This document shows, piece by piece, positions 8,921 to 20,784 of a stretch of DNA of 64,000 nt. The number at the start of each line of letters is the position of its first letter. The stretch's first letter is position 1. The stretch lies in assembly GCA_000632805.1 (NCBI GenBank), contig CP007444.1:5320772-5384771 (forward strand), given 5' to 3'. Source of the DNA: Dyella jiangningensis (GTDB lineage Bacteria > Pseudomonadota > Gammaproteobacteria > Xanthomonadales > Rhodanobacteraceae). Under the pieces are notes generated by a model. It ran no database searches. It worked only from the letters and a program-made list of their open reading frames with translations, and was not told where the DNA came from. The translations under genes and the position numbers were made by a program.

Positions 8921-9499
8921 TCAGTTTGGGGTAAGCGTGCGGATCATGTGCTCGACGTAGGCGTCGAATTCCTCATGGCTGATCCGCGGCAGGCCAAGCG
9001 TGAAGTTGAGCTGCAGGAAGCCCACGTATGCGGCATAGGTCAGTCGGGCACGGTTGAGCGCCTCGACCGGCTCCAGCCCGGCTTCCTTGTAGATGTTGGT
9101 GAGGAATTCCATGCGACGCTGCGAAACGCGCGCCATCACTGGCACCACCTGCGGATGGTCAAGGGCTTTCAGCAGGGCGGCATATACGCGGTGGGGAGCC
9201 AGTTCGTGCGCCACGCGGCGAAACAGTTCCGGCAGGCGCGCACGCGGATCGGGCATGGCCTCGATCTGCGAGATGACTTCCCGCTCGCCGTACTGTTCCC
9301 AACGTTCCAGCGCGGCCTGAAGCAGGGCTTCGCGGGTGCGGAAATGCCAGTAGAAACTGCCCTTGGTCACGCCAAGCTGGCGGGCCAGGGCCTCGACGGC
9401 GAGCGCATTGACGCCCTGGTCGGCGATCAGCTTGAGGGCCGCGTCTTCCCAATCCTCGGCGGAAAGACGGGTGCGTTCAGGTTTGGCGCTAGCATTCAT
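8921..9499 (-). CDS. TetR/AcrR family transcriptional regulator
   Basis: 192 residues. The N-terminal helix-turn-helix (about 15-60) has the standard form A-A-L-K-L-I-A-D-Q-G-V-N-A-L-A-V-E-A-L-A followed by V-T-K-G-S-F-Y-W-H-F; the C-terminal two thirds form the ligand/dimer domain. It is divergently transcribed from the hydrolase-fadE-thioesterase operon, with about 115 bases between the start codons, so it most likely represses that operon and itself. Fatty acyl-CoA or a related acid is a plausible inducer, by analogy with other TetR regulators of fatty-acid genes, but this is inference. Confidence 0.9.
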   Translation of the reverse strand: MNASAKPERTRLSAEDWEDAALKLIADQGVNALAVEALARQLGVTKGSFYWHFRTREALLQAALERWEQYGEREVISQIEAMPDPRARLPELFRRVAHELAPHRVYAALLKALDHPQVVPVMARVSQRRMEFLTNIYKEAGLEPVEALNRARLTYAAYVGFLQLNFTLGLPRISHEEFDAYVEHMIRTLTPN

Positions 9500-9605
9500 G
9501 CCCGTATGTTAACGCAGTCCGGGGCCTTGCACGGTCCTTGGCTGGAAGTCGTTGGGCTGGTAGCCGGCTGCGGCGGCGCATATTGACGTGGCGGTTTGCC
9601 GCAAT

Positions 9606-9623
9606 CCATACTCATGCGTATGG
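9606..9623. promoter_or_regulatory. Candidate TetR operator palindrome
   Basis: Perfect inverted repeat CCATAC, six-base spacer, GTATGG, overlapping the start codons of the alpha/beta hydrolase gene in the tetR-hydrolase intergenic region. Size and symmetry suit a TetR dimer. A related CATGCCCGTATG lies at the tetR start codon. Confidence 0.45.
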
Positions 9624-10513
9624 TATCGACCACTCCCAACGAAAAGACGATCTCGCAGGTGGCTGCGATTGATGGGCTTAAGCTGGCCGTCGAGGTGCGT
9701 CATGCCTCGGGGGCACCGACGCTGCTGTTCGCCCACGGCTTCGGCCAGACCCGCGGCGCATGGCATGGCACTTCGTTGGCGCTGGCGGCCCAGGGTTACC
9801 GTTGCGTGAGCTTCGATGCCCGCGGGCACGGCGAGAGCGACCGCGTGCCGGGCGGCGACTACCACATGGAGCAGTTCATCGGCGATCTGCGCGTGCTGGC
9901 TCATGCCGAGTTGAGCAAGCCGATCCTGGTCGGCGCCTCCATGGGCGGCCTGCTTGGGCTGATGCTGGCGGGCGAGATCGATCCCGGCGCGTTCCGCGCC
10001 CTGGTGCTGGTGGATATCACGCCGCGTTGGGAAACGGCCGGCGTCGAGCGCATCTTGGCCTTCATGCAGGCCCATCCGGATGGATTCGCCAGCTATGCCG
10101 AGGCCGCCGAGGAGATCGCCAGGTACCTGCCGCATCGCACCGAGCGCAAGAGCGAGGACCAGCTTCGCCCGCTGTTGCGCGAAGGCGCCGATGGCCGCCT
10201 GCGCTGGCATTGGGATCCGGCATTGCTGGGTGGCGAACTGGTGCGCGAAAGCGAACGCTACCAGCCCCGCCTGATGGCCGCCGCGGCCAAGGTCGCCGTG
10301 CCCGTGCTGCTTCTTTCAGGTGGCCGCAGCGATGTGGTGTCGCGCGACACCGTCGGTGAATTCCTGAAGCTGGTGCCGCATGCCGAGCACGTGGAACTGC
10401 CACGCGCGACGCACATGGTGGCCGGCGACGCCAACGATGCCTTCATCCGCGAAATCGCACGTTTCGTGGGCAAGCTTTCCAGTCCCGACCGCAGCGATGC
10501 GGTGACTGCGTGA
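9614..10513 (+). CDS. Alpha/beta hydrolase
   Basis: 299 residues with the alpha/beta-hydrolase fold. Features seen are the oxyanion loop F-A-H-G-F-G-Q, the nucleophile elbow G-A-S-M-G-G (Ser), an acid in S-G-G-R-S-D-V-V and the catalytic His in P-R-A-T-H-M-V. The substrate is not predictable; neighbours fadE and a thioesterase-fold gene suggest an acyl ester or acyl-CoA-related compound. Start ATG at 9614 or 9620; the upstream TTG at 9596 is less likely. The gene is first in an operon, with 43 bases to fadE. Confidence 0.85.
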   Translation: MRMVSTTPNEKTISQVAAIDGLKLAVEVRHASGAPTLLFAHGFGQTRGAWHGTSLALAAQGYRCVSFDARGHGESDRVPGGDYHMEQFIGDLRVLAHAELSKPILVGASMGGLLGLMLAGEIDPGAFRALVLVDITPRWETAGVERILAFMQAHPDGFASYAEAAEEIARYLPHRTERKSEDQLRPLLREGADGRLRWHWDPALLGGELVRESERYQPRLMAAAAKVAVPVLLLSGGRSDVVSRDTVGEFLKLVPHAEHVELPRATHMVAGDANDAFIREIARFVGKLSSPDRSDAVTA

Positions 10514-10556
10514 ACCCTATGAACCACCATGTCGTCATCCGTAACGAGGTGTTGTG

Positions 10557-13028
10557 ATGCCTGTGATCCTGACCCTGCTGGCGGCGCTGATTGCCACCGG
10601 CGCCTGTGCCTACCACCGCAGCAGCCTGCGCACGTGGGCGATCGTGACGGTGATCACCACCGTCGTGGTCGGTGCGCTTACCGGCGCGCCGTGGACCACC
10701 TTCATCCTGCTGGTGATCGAGCTCGGCATCGCCGTGCCGCTGCTGATGAAGACCTTCCGTCGCAAGCAGATCACCGCGCCGCTCTTGAAGATGTTCGCCA
10801 AGGTGACGCCGAAGCTGTCGGAGACCGAACAGACCGCGCTGGAAGCGGGCACCGTCGGCTTCGAAGGCGAACTGTTCTCCGGCAAGCCCGACTGGCATGA
10901 GTTGCTCAAGCAGCCCAAGCCCGAGCTGAGCGTGGAAGAGCAGGCCTTCATGGACGGCCCGGTCGAAGAGCTGTGCGGCATGATTGACGACTGGCAGATC
11001 ACGCACGAGCTGGCCGATCTTCCGCCGGAAGTCTGGGCCTTCATCAAGAAGCACAAGTTCTTCGGCATGATCATCCCGAAGCAGTACGGTGGCCTGGGCT
11101 TCTCGGCGCTGGCGCATTCGGCGGTGCTGCAGAAGCTGGCAACGATGTCGGCCACCGTGGCTTCGACCGTCGCGGTGCCGAACTCGCTCGGCCCGGCCGA
11201 ACTGCTGCTGCACTACGGCAGCGACGAGCAGAAGAACCACTACCTGCCGCGCCTGGCGATCGGTGAGGAAATCCCGTGTTTCGCACTCACCGGTCCGTAT
11301 GCCGGTTCCGACGCCACGTCGATCACCGACTTTGGGCTCGTGTGCAAGCAGATGGTGGATGGTGTCGAAACGCTGGGCATGAAGCTCACCTTCGACAAGC
11401 GCTACATCACGCTGGCGCCGATCGCGACGGTGGTGGGCCTGGCCTTCCGCCTGTATGACCCGGACAAGCTGCTGGGCGACAAGGAAGACCTGGGCATCAC
11501 GCTGGCGCTGCTGCCGCGAAGCACGCCGGGCCTGGAAATCGGCCGCCGTCACTTCCCGCTCAACATCCCGTTCCAGAACGGCCCGCTGCACGGCAAGGAC
11601 GTGTTCGTGCCGCTCTCGGTGCTGATCGGCGGTCCACACATGGCCGGCCATGGCTGGCGCATGCTGGTGGAATGCCTGTCGGTCGGGCGCGCGATCTCGC
11701 TGCCGTCCAACGCCACTGGTGGCGTGCGCGCTGCGGTGGCCGCGACGGGTGCGTATGCGCGCATGCGCAAGCAGTTCGGGCTTTCCATCGCCCGCTTCGA
11801 AGGCGTGGAAGAAGCGCTCGCGCGCATCGGTGGCCTGACCTATGCGACGGCTGCACTGTCGCGTGCTACGGCGGCGGCGGTGGATCGCGGCGAGAAGCCG
11901 GCAGTGCCGTCGGCGATCGCCAAGTACCACGCCACCGAATGGGGGCGCGTGATCGCCGGCGATGCGCTGGACGTGCACGGCGGCAAGGGCGTGCAGCTCG
12001 GCCCGAAGAACTACGCGGGCCGCGCGTGGCAGGGCGTGCCGATCGCCATCACGGTGGAAGGCGCCAACATCATGACGCGCAGCCTGATGATCTTCGGGCA
12101 GGGCGCCATCCGCTGCCATCCTTACGTGCTGAAAGAGATGCAGGCGCTGTCGATCGCCGATTACGGTGAGCGCCTGCGCACGTTTGATCGCGCGCTGTTC
12201 GGCCATATCGGCTTTGGCATCTCCAACGCGGTGCGCAGCTTCACGCTGGGCATTACGGGTTCGCGTATCGGCGATACCGCGGGTGATGCGTACACGCGTC
12301 GCTACTATCGCAAGCTCAATCGCTACTCGGCGGCGCTGGCGTTGTGTGCCGACACCTTCATGGGCGTGCTGGGCGGCAAGCTGAAGTTCAAGGAAAAGCT
12401 CTCCGCGCGCCTCGGCGACGTGCTGAGCTATCTGTACATCGCCAGCGCGATGCTCAAGCGCTACGAGGACACCGGTCGTCCGGAAGCGGATCGCCCGCTG
12501 CTGGCCTGGGCCTTCCACGAGTGCATGTGGCGTACGCAGATGGCGCTGGATGGTGCGATCCGCAACTTCCCGGTGAAGCCGGTAGCGTGGTTGCTACGCG
12601 TGCTCGTGTTTCCGTTCGGTCGTCGCGAAGTGCCGCCGTCGGATCGCCTGGGTCGCCGCGTGGCCGCGATCATCACGGCACCGGGCGAAGCGCGCGATCG
12701 CCTCACCGAGTGGGTGTATCTCGCGCCGACCGCGAACAACACCATCGGTCGCATGAACGCGTTGCTGCCTGACGTGATCGCCGCCGAGCCGGTGGAGCGC
12801 AAGTTCGGCAAGGCGCAGAAGGCGGGCCAGTTCAAGTCGCACGATTACAACGGCCAGCTCGCCGAAGCGCTGCAGGCCGGCGTGATCACCGCGCCCGAAC
12901 ACGACCTGCTCAAGCGCGTGCGCGACGGCGTGGCGGAGTTCATTGCGGTGGACGATTTCGACCCGGCAGAACTGCGCAGCGCCGTGAGTCGGGCCGACCG
13001 AAACAAGAAACTGGCCGACGCGGCCTGA
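10557..13028 (+). CDS. fadE: Acyl-CoA dehydrogenase FadE
   Basis: 823 residues, the long FadE class rather than the short 380-residue acyl-CoA dehydrogenases. It catalyses the FAD-dependent first oxidation of fatty-acid beta-oxidation. The N-terminus has two hydrophobic segments (about 1-20 and 28-65) that likely anchor it at the inner membrane. The dehydrogenase core covers about 100-500 (for example I-I-P-K-Q-Y-G-G-L-G-F, F-A-L-T-G-P-Y-A-G-S-D-A), followed by the FadE-specific C-terminal domain. Start ATG at 10557 is preferred over the adjoining GTG at 10554. It lies between the hydrolase and the hotdog gene in one operon, probably under the divergent TetR regulator. Confidence 0.95.
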   Translation: MPVILTLLAALIATGACAYHRSSLRTWAIVTVITTVVVGALTGAPWTTFILLVIELGIAVPLLMKTFRRKQITAPLLKMFAKVTPKLSETEQTALEAGTVGFEGELFSGKPDWHELLKQPKPELSVEEQAFMDGPVEELCGMIDDWQITHELADLPPEVWAFIKKHKFFGMIIPKQYGGLGFSALAHSAVLQKLATMSATVASTVAVPNSLGPAELLLHYGSDEQKNHYLPRLAIGEEIPCFALTGPYAGSDATSITDFGLVCKQMVDGVETLGMKLTFDKRYITLAPIATVVGLAFRLYDPDKLLGDKEDLGITLALLPRSTPGLEIGRRHFPLNIPFQNGPLHGKDVFVPLSVLIGGPHMAGHGWRMLVECLSVGRAISLPSNATGGVRAAVAATGAYARMRKQFGLSIARFEGVEEALARIGGLTYATAALSRATAAAVDRGEKPAVPSAIAKYHATEWGRVIAGDALDVHGGKGVQLGPKNYAGRAWQGVPIAITVEGANIMTRSLMIFGQGAIRCHPYVLKEMQALSIADYGERLRTFDRALFGHIGFGISNAVRSFTLGITGSRIGDTAGDAYTRRYYRKLNRYSAALALCADTFMGVLGGKLKFKEKLSARLGDVLSYLYIASAMLKRYEDTGRPEADRPLLAWAFHECMWRTQMALDGAIRNFPVKPVAWLLRVLVFPFGRREVPPSDRLGRRVAAIITAPGEARDRLTEWVYLAPTANNTIGRMNALLPDVIAAEPVERKFGKAQKAGQFKSHDYNGQLAEALQAGVITAPEHDLLKRVRDGVAEFIAVDDFDPAELRSAVSRADRNKKLADAA

Positions 13029-13085
13029 TTCCAACGTTGCAAAAAAGGGCGGAGCCAAGCGCTTCGCCCTGGCCGGAGGTTCGCC

Positions 13086-13556
13086 ATGAGTCAGGCGTTG
13101 TCGCTGTATCGCCGTCTGGTGTCGGTGCCGGGTGGACGCTGGTTGTACGGCCGCCTGATCTGCTTCAAGGCGCCTTACTTCGCCACCATCGCGCCGCGCT
13201 TCGTGGCATTGGAGCCGGGACGCTGCGCGGTGGACATCCGCGATCGTCGCCGCGTGCACAACCACATCGGCACGGTGCATGCCATTGCGCTATGCAACGC
13301 GGCGGAACTCACCGCCGGCATGATGACCGACGTCACCATCCCATCGCGCATGCGCTGGATCCCCAAGGGCATGACGGTGCAATACCTGGCCAAGGCGACG
13401 GGCACGTTGCGTGCGGAAGCTACGCCGGAATCCGCTGCCGTCGAAGCGACCAGCGGTTATGCGTGGCCCGTGAACGTCAGTGTGCGCAACGCGGCTGGCG
13501 AAGAAGTGTTCCACGCACGCATCGACATGTGGGTGTCGCCGCGCAAGGACGCGTGA
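13086..13556 (+). CDS. DUF4442 hotdog-fold thioesterase-like protein
   Basis: 156 residues of the DUF4442 hotdog-fold family, related to acyl-CoA thioesterases (H-N-H-I-G-T-V-H-A-I-A-L-C-N-A-A-E-L motif around 60-75). GGAGG lies eight bases before the ATG. It follows fadE by 57 bases on the same strand, so it probably hydrolyses acyl-CoA intermediates or recycles CoA during fatty-acid breakdown; activity is inferred from fold and context. Its stop codon is only three bases from the stop of the convergent REC-GGDEF gene, with no terminator between, so the transcripts probably overlap. Confidence 0.82.
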   Translation: MSQALSLYRRLVSVPGGRWLYGRLICFKAPYFATIAPRFVALEPGRCAVDIRDRRRVHNHIGTVHAIALCNAAELTAGMMTDVTIPSRMRWIPKGMTVQYLAKATGTLRAEATPESAAVEATSGYAWPVNVSVRNAAGEEVFHARIDMWVSPRKDA

Positions 13557-13559
13557 ACG

Positions 13560-14555
13560 TCAGGAGGCGAGCACGCAGCGGTTCTTGCCCGCGTCCTTGG
13601 CCTGGTAGAGCGCCCGGTCGGCGCACTGGATCAGTTCTTCATCGCCCTGGGTGACGCCTTGCCACATGGCCACGCCGATGCTGGCGCTGACATTCGCAAC
13701 GAAGGGGCCGTGCCGCCCTTCGAGCGGATAAGGCTCGGCGAGGATCGCGCAGAGTTCCTCGCAGCGCCTGACCAGTGAACCTGCGTTGTCGACGTCCTCA
13801 AGGATCACGGCGAATTCGTCGCCCCCCAATCGCGCCACCGTATCGTTTGCGCGCACCTCCCCGGTAAGGCGTTCGGCGATCGCCTGCAGCAAGGCATCGC
13901 CTGCGGGGTGCCCGTGGTTGTCGTTCACGCCCTTGAAGCCATCGATGTCGAGCAGGGCCAGGCCAAACTGCGTCAGGTGGCGTGGCGCGCGCTGCATCGC
14001 CGTCGTCAGGCGGTCGTGGAACAGCGTGCGATTGGGCAGGCCGGTGAGCGTGTCGTGCGTGGCCTGGTGCAGGATGCGCTCTTCGATGCGCATGCGCTCG
14101 CCGATTTCCCGGTTGAGCTGGTCGTTGCGCTCTTCCAGTTCTTCCAGCGTCGCCTTCAGCGCCGCGCGCGCCCGATACAGCTCGAGGAAGACGCGCACCT
14201 TTGACTGCAGGATCATGTCGTTGATGGGCTTGGCGATGTAATCCACCGCGCCGAAGTGGTAGCCGCGCACGCGATTGATGTCATCGGCATAGGCCGCCGT
14301 GACGAAGATGATCGGCGTGTCGCGCAGCCGCTCGTCTTCGCCGATCAGGAACGCCACCTCGAAGCCATCCATCTCGGGCATGTTCACGTCGAGCAGGATC
14401 AGCGCGAATTCGTGGTCCAGGCAAAGCGCCAGCGCTTCATTGCCGCTGCCGGCCTCGAACAGCTGCGCGCCGCTGCCGGCCAGCAGGTGCCGCATGGCGA
14501 CCAGGTTGGCCGGCGTGTCATCGACGACGAGGATCTTCGGGGGAGGCATGTTCAT
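13560..14555 (-). CDS. Response regulator with GGDEF output (diguanylate cyclase)
   Basis: 331 residues: receiver domain (about 5-125, phospho-acceptor Asp in L-I-L-L-D-V-N-M-P-E-M-D-G), a coiled-coil linker (about 125-165, rich in Glu/Leu) and a GGDEF domain (about 170-325, L-T-G-L-P-N-R-T then R-L-G-G-D-E-F). Such proteins make c-di-GMP after phosphorylation. The ATG at 14555 overlaps the stop of the CheB-like gene by four bases (ATGA). It is the last gene of the kinase-CheR-CheB operon and so is the probable output of the hybrid kinase. Confidence 0.93.
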   Translation of the reverse strand: MNMPPPKILVVDDTPANLVAMRHLLAGSGAQLFEAGSGNEALALCLDHEFALILLDVNMPEMDGFEVAFLIGEDERLRDTPIIFVTAAYADDINRVRGYHFGAVDYIAKPINDMILQSKVRVFLELYRARAALKATLEELEERNDQLNREIGERMRIEERILHQATHDTLTGLPNRTLFHDRLTTAMQRAPRHLTQFGLALLDIDGFKGVNDNHGHPAGDALLQAIAERLTGEVRANDTVARLGGDEFAVILEDVDNAGSLVRRCEELCAILAEPYPLEGRHGPFVANVSASIGVAMWQGVTQGDEELIQCADRALYQAKDAGKNRCVLAS

Positions 14556-15121
14556 GGCAGGCACAGTCGATTGAGCAGCGGTGCGATGGCCGCCAGGGGA
14601 ACGCAGTAGTCGGCGCCAGCGATCTCCAGCGCCGCCGTTGGCATGGCGGTTGCCTCGGCGTCGACGGGGTCCTGCACGATGGCAACGCCACCGTTGCGAC
14701 GGACCCATGCGAGTCCTTCGGCGCCGTCGCTGTTGGCGCCGGTAAGCACCACGCCGATCAGGGCCTCGCGGTACGCCTCGGCCGCCGATTCGAACAACAC
14801 GTCGATCGAGGGACGGGCGTAACTCACGCGCTCATCGACCGACAGCGCGAAGCGGCGGTTGTTTTCGATCAGCAGGTGATAACCGCTGGGTGCCACCTGG
14901 ATCACTCCCGCCTCCACCGGCGCGCGTTCGGTCGCTTCCTTCACGGGCAGCGTGGCGTGTTGAGCGAGCAGCTCGCACATCATGTCGACCGTGGCGGAGC
15001 CGGTATGGCAGCAAACGACAATGGCTTGCTCCAGGTTGGGTAGCAGCGCGGAAAAAAGCGATTCCAGCGCGGTGAGACCGCCCGCCGAGCAACCGATCAC
15101 GATGGCCTGCGGCGTCGCCAC
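14552..15121 (-). CDS. Stand-alone CheB-type methylesterase domain
   Basis: 189 residues, only the catalytic domain of CheB; the usual N-terminal receiver is missing. The triad is in place: Ser12 (I-G-C-S-A-G-G), His39 (C-C-H-T-G) and Asp132 (G-A-N-S-D-G), with spacing close to classical CheB. It would remove methyl groups from glutamyl residues of receptors or coiled coils. I prefer the GTG start at 15121 because GGAG lies nine bases upstream and it begins just after the cheR stop; a TTG at 15151 would add ten residues but lacks a ribosome site. It is coupled to the next gene by a four-base overlap. Confidence 0.88.
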   Translation of the reverse strand: MATPQAIVIGCSAGGLTALESLFSALLPNLEQAIVVCCHTGSATVDMMCELLAQHATLPVKEATERAPVEAGVIQVAPSGYHLLIENNRRFALSVDERVSYARPSIDVLFESAAEAYREALIGVVLTGANSDGAEGLAWVRRNGGVAIVQDPVDAEATAMPTAALEIAGADYCVPLAAIAPLLNRLCLP

Positions 15122-15122
15122 G

Positions 15123-15988
15123 TCAACCCGCTCCCGTGCTGCGAGGGCCAAGACGATAAATGCGCAGCGCGGCGTTGACGGGCGTGAAGTCGGCCGCGGA
15201 GGGCGCGAAGTCCAGGCTTTCGCGCGTGCCCAGGCACAGGAATCCGCCGCGCACCAGGCTGTCGCGGAACAAGGCGATCGTGCGGTCCTGCAGCGGATCG
15301 GAAAAGTAGATCAGCACGTTTCGGCACATCACCATGTGCGCTTCGCAGAACACCTCGTCGGTGACCAGGTTGTGGTTGGCGAAGGTCACGTGGCGGCGCA
15401 GCCGCTGGTCGAGCTTGATCAGTTCATAGCGCGCGCTGTAGTAGTCGGCCAGCGAATGGCTGCCCCCGGCGGCCAGGTAGTTGCGGGACCACAGCTGCGC
15501 TTCCTTCGCCGGATAGATGCCCTCCTGGGCGTGGCGCAGTGCGCTCTCGTTGAAGTCGGTCGCATAGATCTGCGTGCGCTCGTACAGCCCGGCCTCTTCA
15601 AGGAGGATGGCCAGCGAGTACACCTCTTGCCCGTGGGCGCAGCCGGCTTGCCAGATGTTGATCTGCGGATACGAGGCAAGCACCGGAAATACCTGCTCGC
15701 GCAGCGCGCGGAACACCTCGGGGTCGCGGAACATCTCCGACACCGGCACGGACAAGCCTTCCAGTACCGTGTCGAGGAAACCCGGCTCGTGCAGCAGGCG
15801 CGAGGTCAGTTCGCTCACCGTGCCGACGTGCTGCGATTGCACCAGCTGAAGCACGCGCCGTTTGAGCGATGCTGGTGCGTACTGGCTGAAGTCGTAACCG
15901 TAGCGCAGCTTGAGCCCACGCACGAACAGTTCGACCTCGATGTCCTGCAGGTCGATATCCGCGATGGGCGCCGGGCGGCCCTTTTCCT

Positions 15989-15992
<4 letters not shown>
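15123..15992 (-). CDS. cheR: CheR-type protein-glutamate O-methyltransferase
   Basis: 289 residues: N-terminal all-helical CheR domain (about 10-75) and SAM-dependent methyltransferase domain (about 80-280). Seen are the SAM-binding loop I-W-Q-A-G-C-A-H-G-Q-E-V-Y-S and the M-C-R-N-V-L-I-Y-F segment typical of CheR. It transfers methyl groups from SAM to glutamates of signalling proteins. The ATG at 15992 overlaps the kinase stop codon by four bases. No methyl-accepting chemoreceptor is nearby, so its target is probably the hybrid kinase or a remote partner. Confidence 0.92.
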
Positions 15993-19645
<3,653 letters not shown>

Positions 19646-19737
19646 GCGTCTTCACGGTTTGGGTGGCCAGGCGGTGCTGCCCGGCCGGGGCGGTTGCTCT
19701 CAGGGTATCCGCAGCTTTGTGAAGGCGGTAGCCGAGC

Positions 19738-20655
19738 TCACGCCGCCTTGAGGCCTTGCCGGCGCCAGGCCGGCGCAACGATGGTGCCGCGGCGGACCGC
19801 GATGATCAGTAGCAGCGCCGAGCAGCACAAGCAGACGAGCAGCGCCACCACCGAGGCTTCCGCGCCGAACACGCCGCCGCTCAGCCAGTCGGGACCGCTG
19901 CGGCTGGAGCTCAGCCAGCCCTGAGCGTTGGTGCCCGATACCGGAATGCCGAACACCGTGCCCTGCATGATGTTCCATGCCGCGTGCATGCCGATGCACG
20001 GCCACAGCGAACGCGTGACGTGATAGAGCAGGCCAAGCAGCACGCCGGCTTCGATGGCGATGGCCAGCGAACTCCACAGCGTGGCGCCTTGATTGAAGAT
20101 GTGCGCCGCACCAAAGAACAGCGCGGAAATGGCCAGTGCCCACCAGGTGCCCAGGCCTTCCTCCACGATGCGGAACAGCACGCCGCGCGTGATGATCTCT
20201 TCGCCGATACCGGCAGCGAGGCCCACGGTGAGCACGGCCGGCAGCCAGTCCACACCCGGGTTCATGCCCGTCACGTGGTAGCTGCCCGCGAGCCACAGCA
20301 CCAGCACGACGGCGCTGAACAATACGGCACCCAGCAACAGGCCGGCCGGACCAAGCGTGGCTAGGTCGCGCAGGGCGAGCTCACGGATGGGACGGCGCTC
20401 CACCGCTTTCACCAGTACCGCGTAGCTGGCGCCGGTGGAAAACAGTTGTACCGCCAGGTTGCCCCAGGCATGCGTGAGGCGCGTCGTGCCTGGCGCGAAA
20501 AAGCCGCATGCGGCTGCCGCGGCCGAGCTCAGCTTGAACAGGATCAGGAACAGCGCGATGAAGAAGACGATGCGCGCGATGGGCGAGAACACCGCCCATC
20601 GTTGCCACGGCGTAGCGGAAACGGGCGTGGTAAAGGCGACCTGGCTGGCTGGCAT
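19738..20655 (-). CDS. CPBP family intramembrane metalloprotease (CAAX-type)
   Basis: 305 residues with about seven to eight hydrophobic segments. The CPBP (Abi/CAAX protease) motifs are all present: E-E-x-x-x-R in G-E-E-I-I-T-R-G, F-x-x-x-H in F-F-G-A-A-H, and H-x-x-x-N in H-A-A-W-N. These supply the catalytic Glu and metal-binding His residues within the inner membrane. Bacterial substrates of this family are mostly unknown; some members give bacteriocin immunity. It lies between the kinase operon and prfC on the same strand but is separated by about 90 and 130 bases, so it may be a separate unit. Confidence 0.88.
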   Translation of the reverse strand: MPASQVAFTTPVSATPWQRWAVFSPIARIVFFIALFLILFKLSSAAAAACGFFAPGTTRLTHAWGNLAVQLFSTGASYAVLVKAVERRPIRELALRDLATLGPAGLLLGAVLFSAVVLVLWLAGSYHVTGMNPGVDWLPAVLTVGLAAGIGEEIITRGVLFRIVEEGLGTWWALAISALFFGAAHIFNQGATLWSSLAIAIEAGVLLGLLYHVTRSLWPCIGMHAAWNIMQGTVFGIPVSGTNAQGWLSSSRSGPDWLSGGVFGAEASVVALLVCLCCSALLLIIAVRRGTIVAPAWRRQGLKAA

Positions 20656-20738
20656 GCGGCATGAATCCCTGAGGTGACGAGGGAGGTTACCAGTTCAGCT
20701 CGCCGGATCCTGGGCGGGTGCCACAAGAAACGGCCCAT

Positions 20739-20766
20739 CGTCACCCCGGTGCAAGCCGGGATGACG
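20739..20766. repeat. Short hairpin repeat (CCCGG-GTCA type)
   Basis: Near-perfect inverted repeat CGTCACCCCGG / CCGGGATGACG with a short loop, just downstream of prfC. A related hairpin occurs at 31371-31403. It may act as a transcript end for prfC; there is no T run. Confidence 0.6.
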
Positions 20767-20784
20767 GCCACGTACCGGGTCGGC

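Noticed and set aside
10443..12518. 691-codon open frame opposite fadE
   Set aside because: A mirror frame caused by GC-rich codons; no ribosome site, no family features, His/Arg/Gln-rich composition, and fadE on the other strand is certain.
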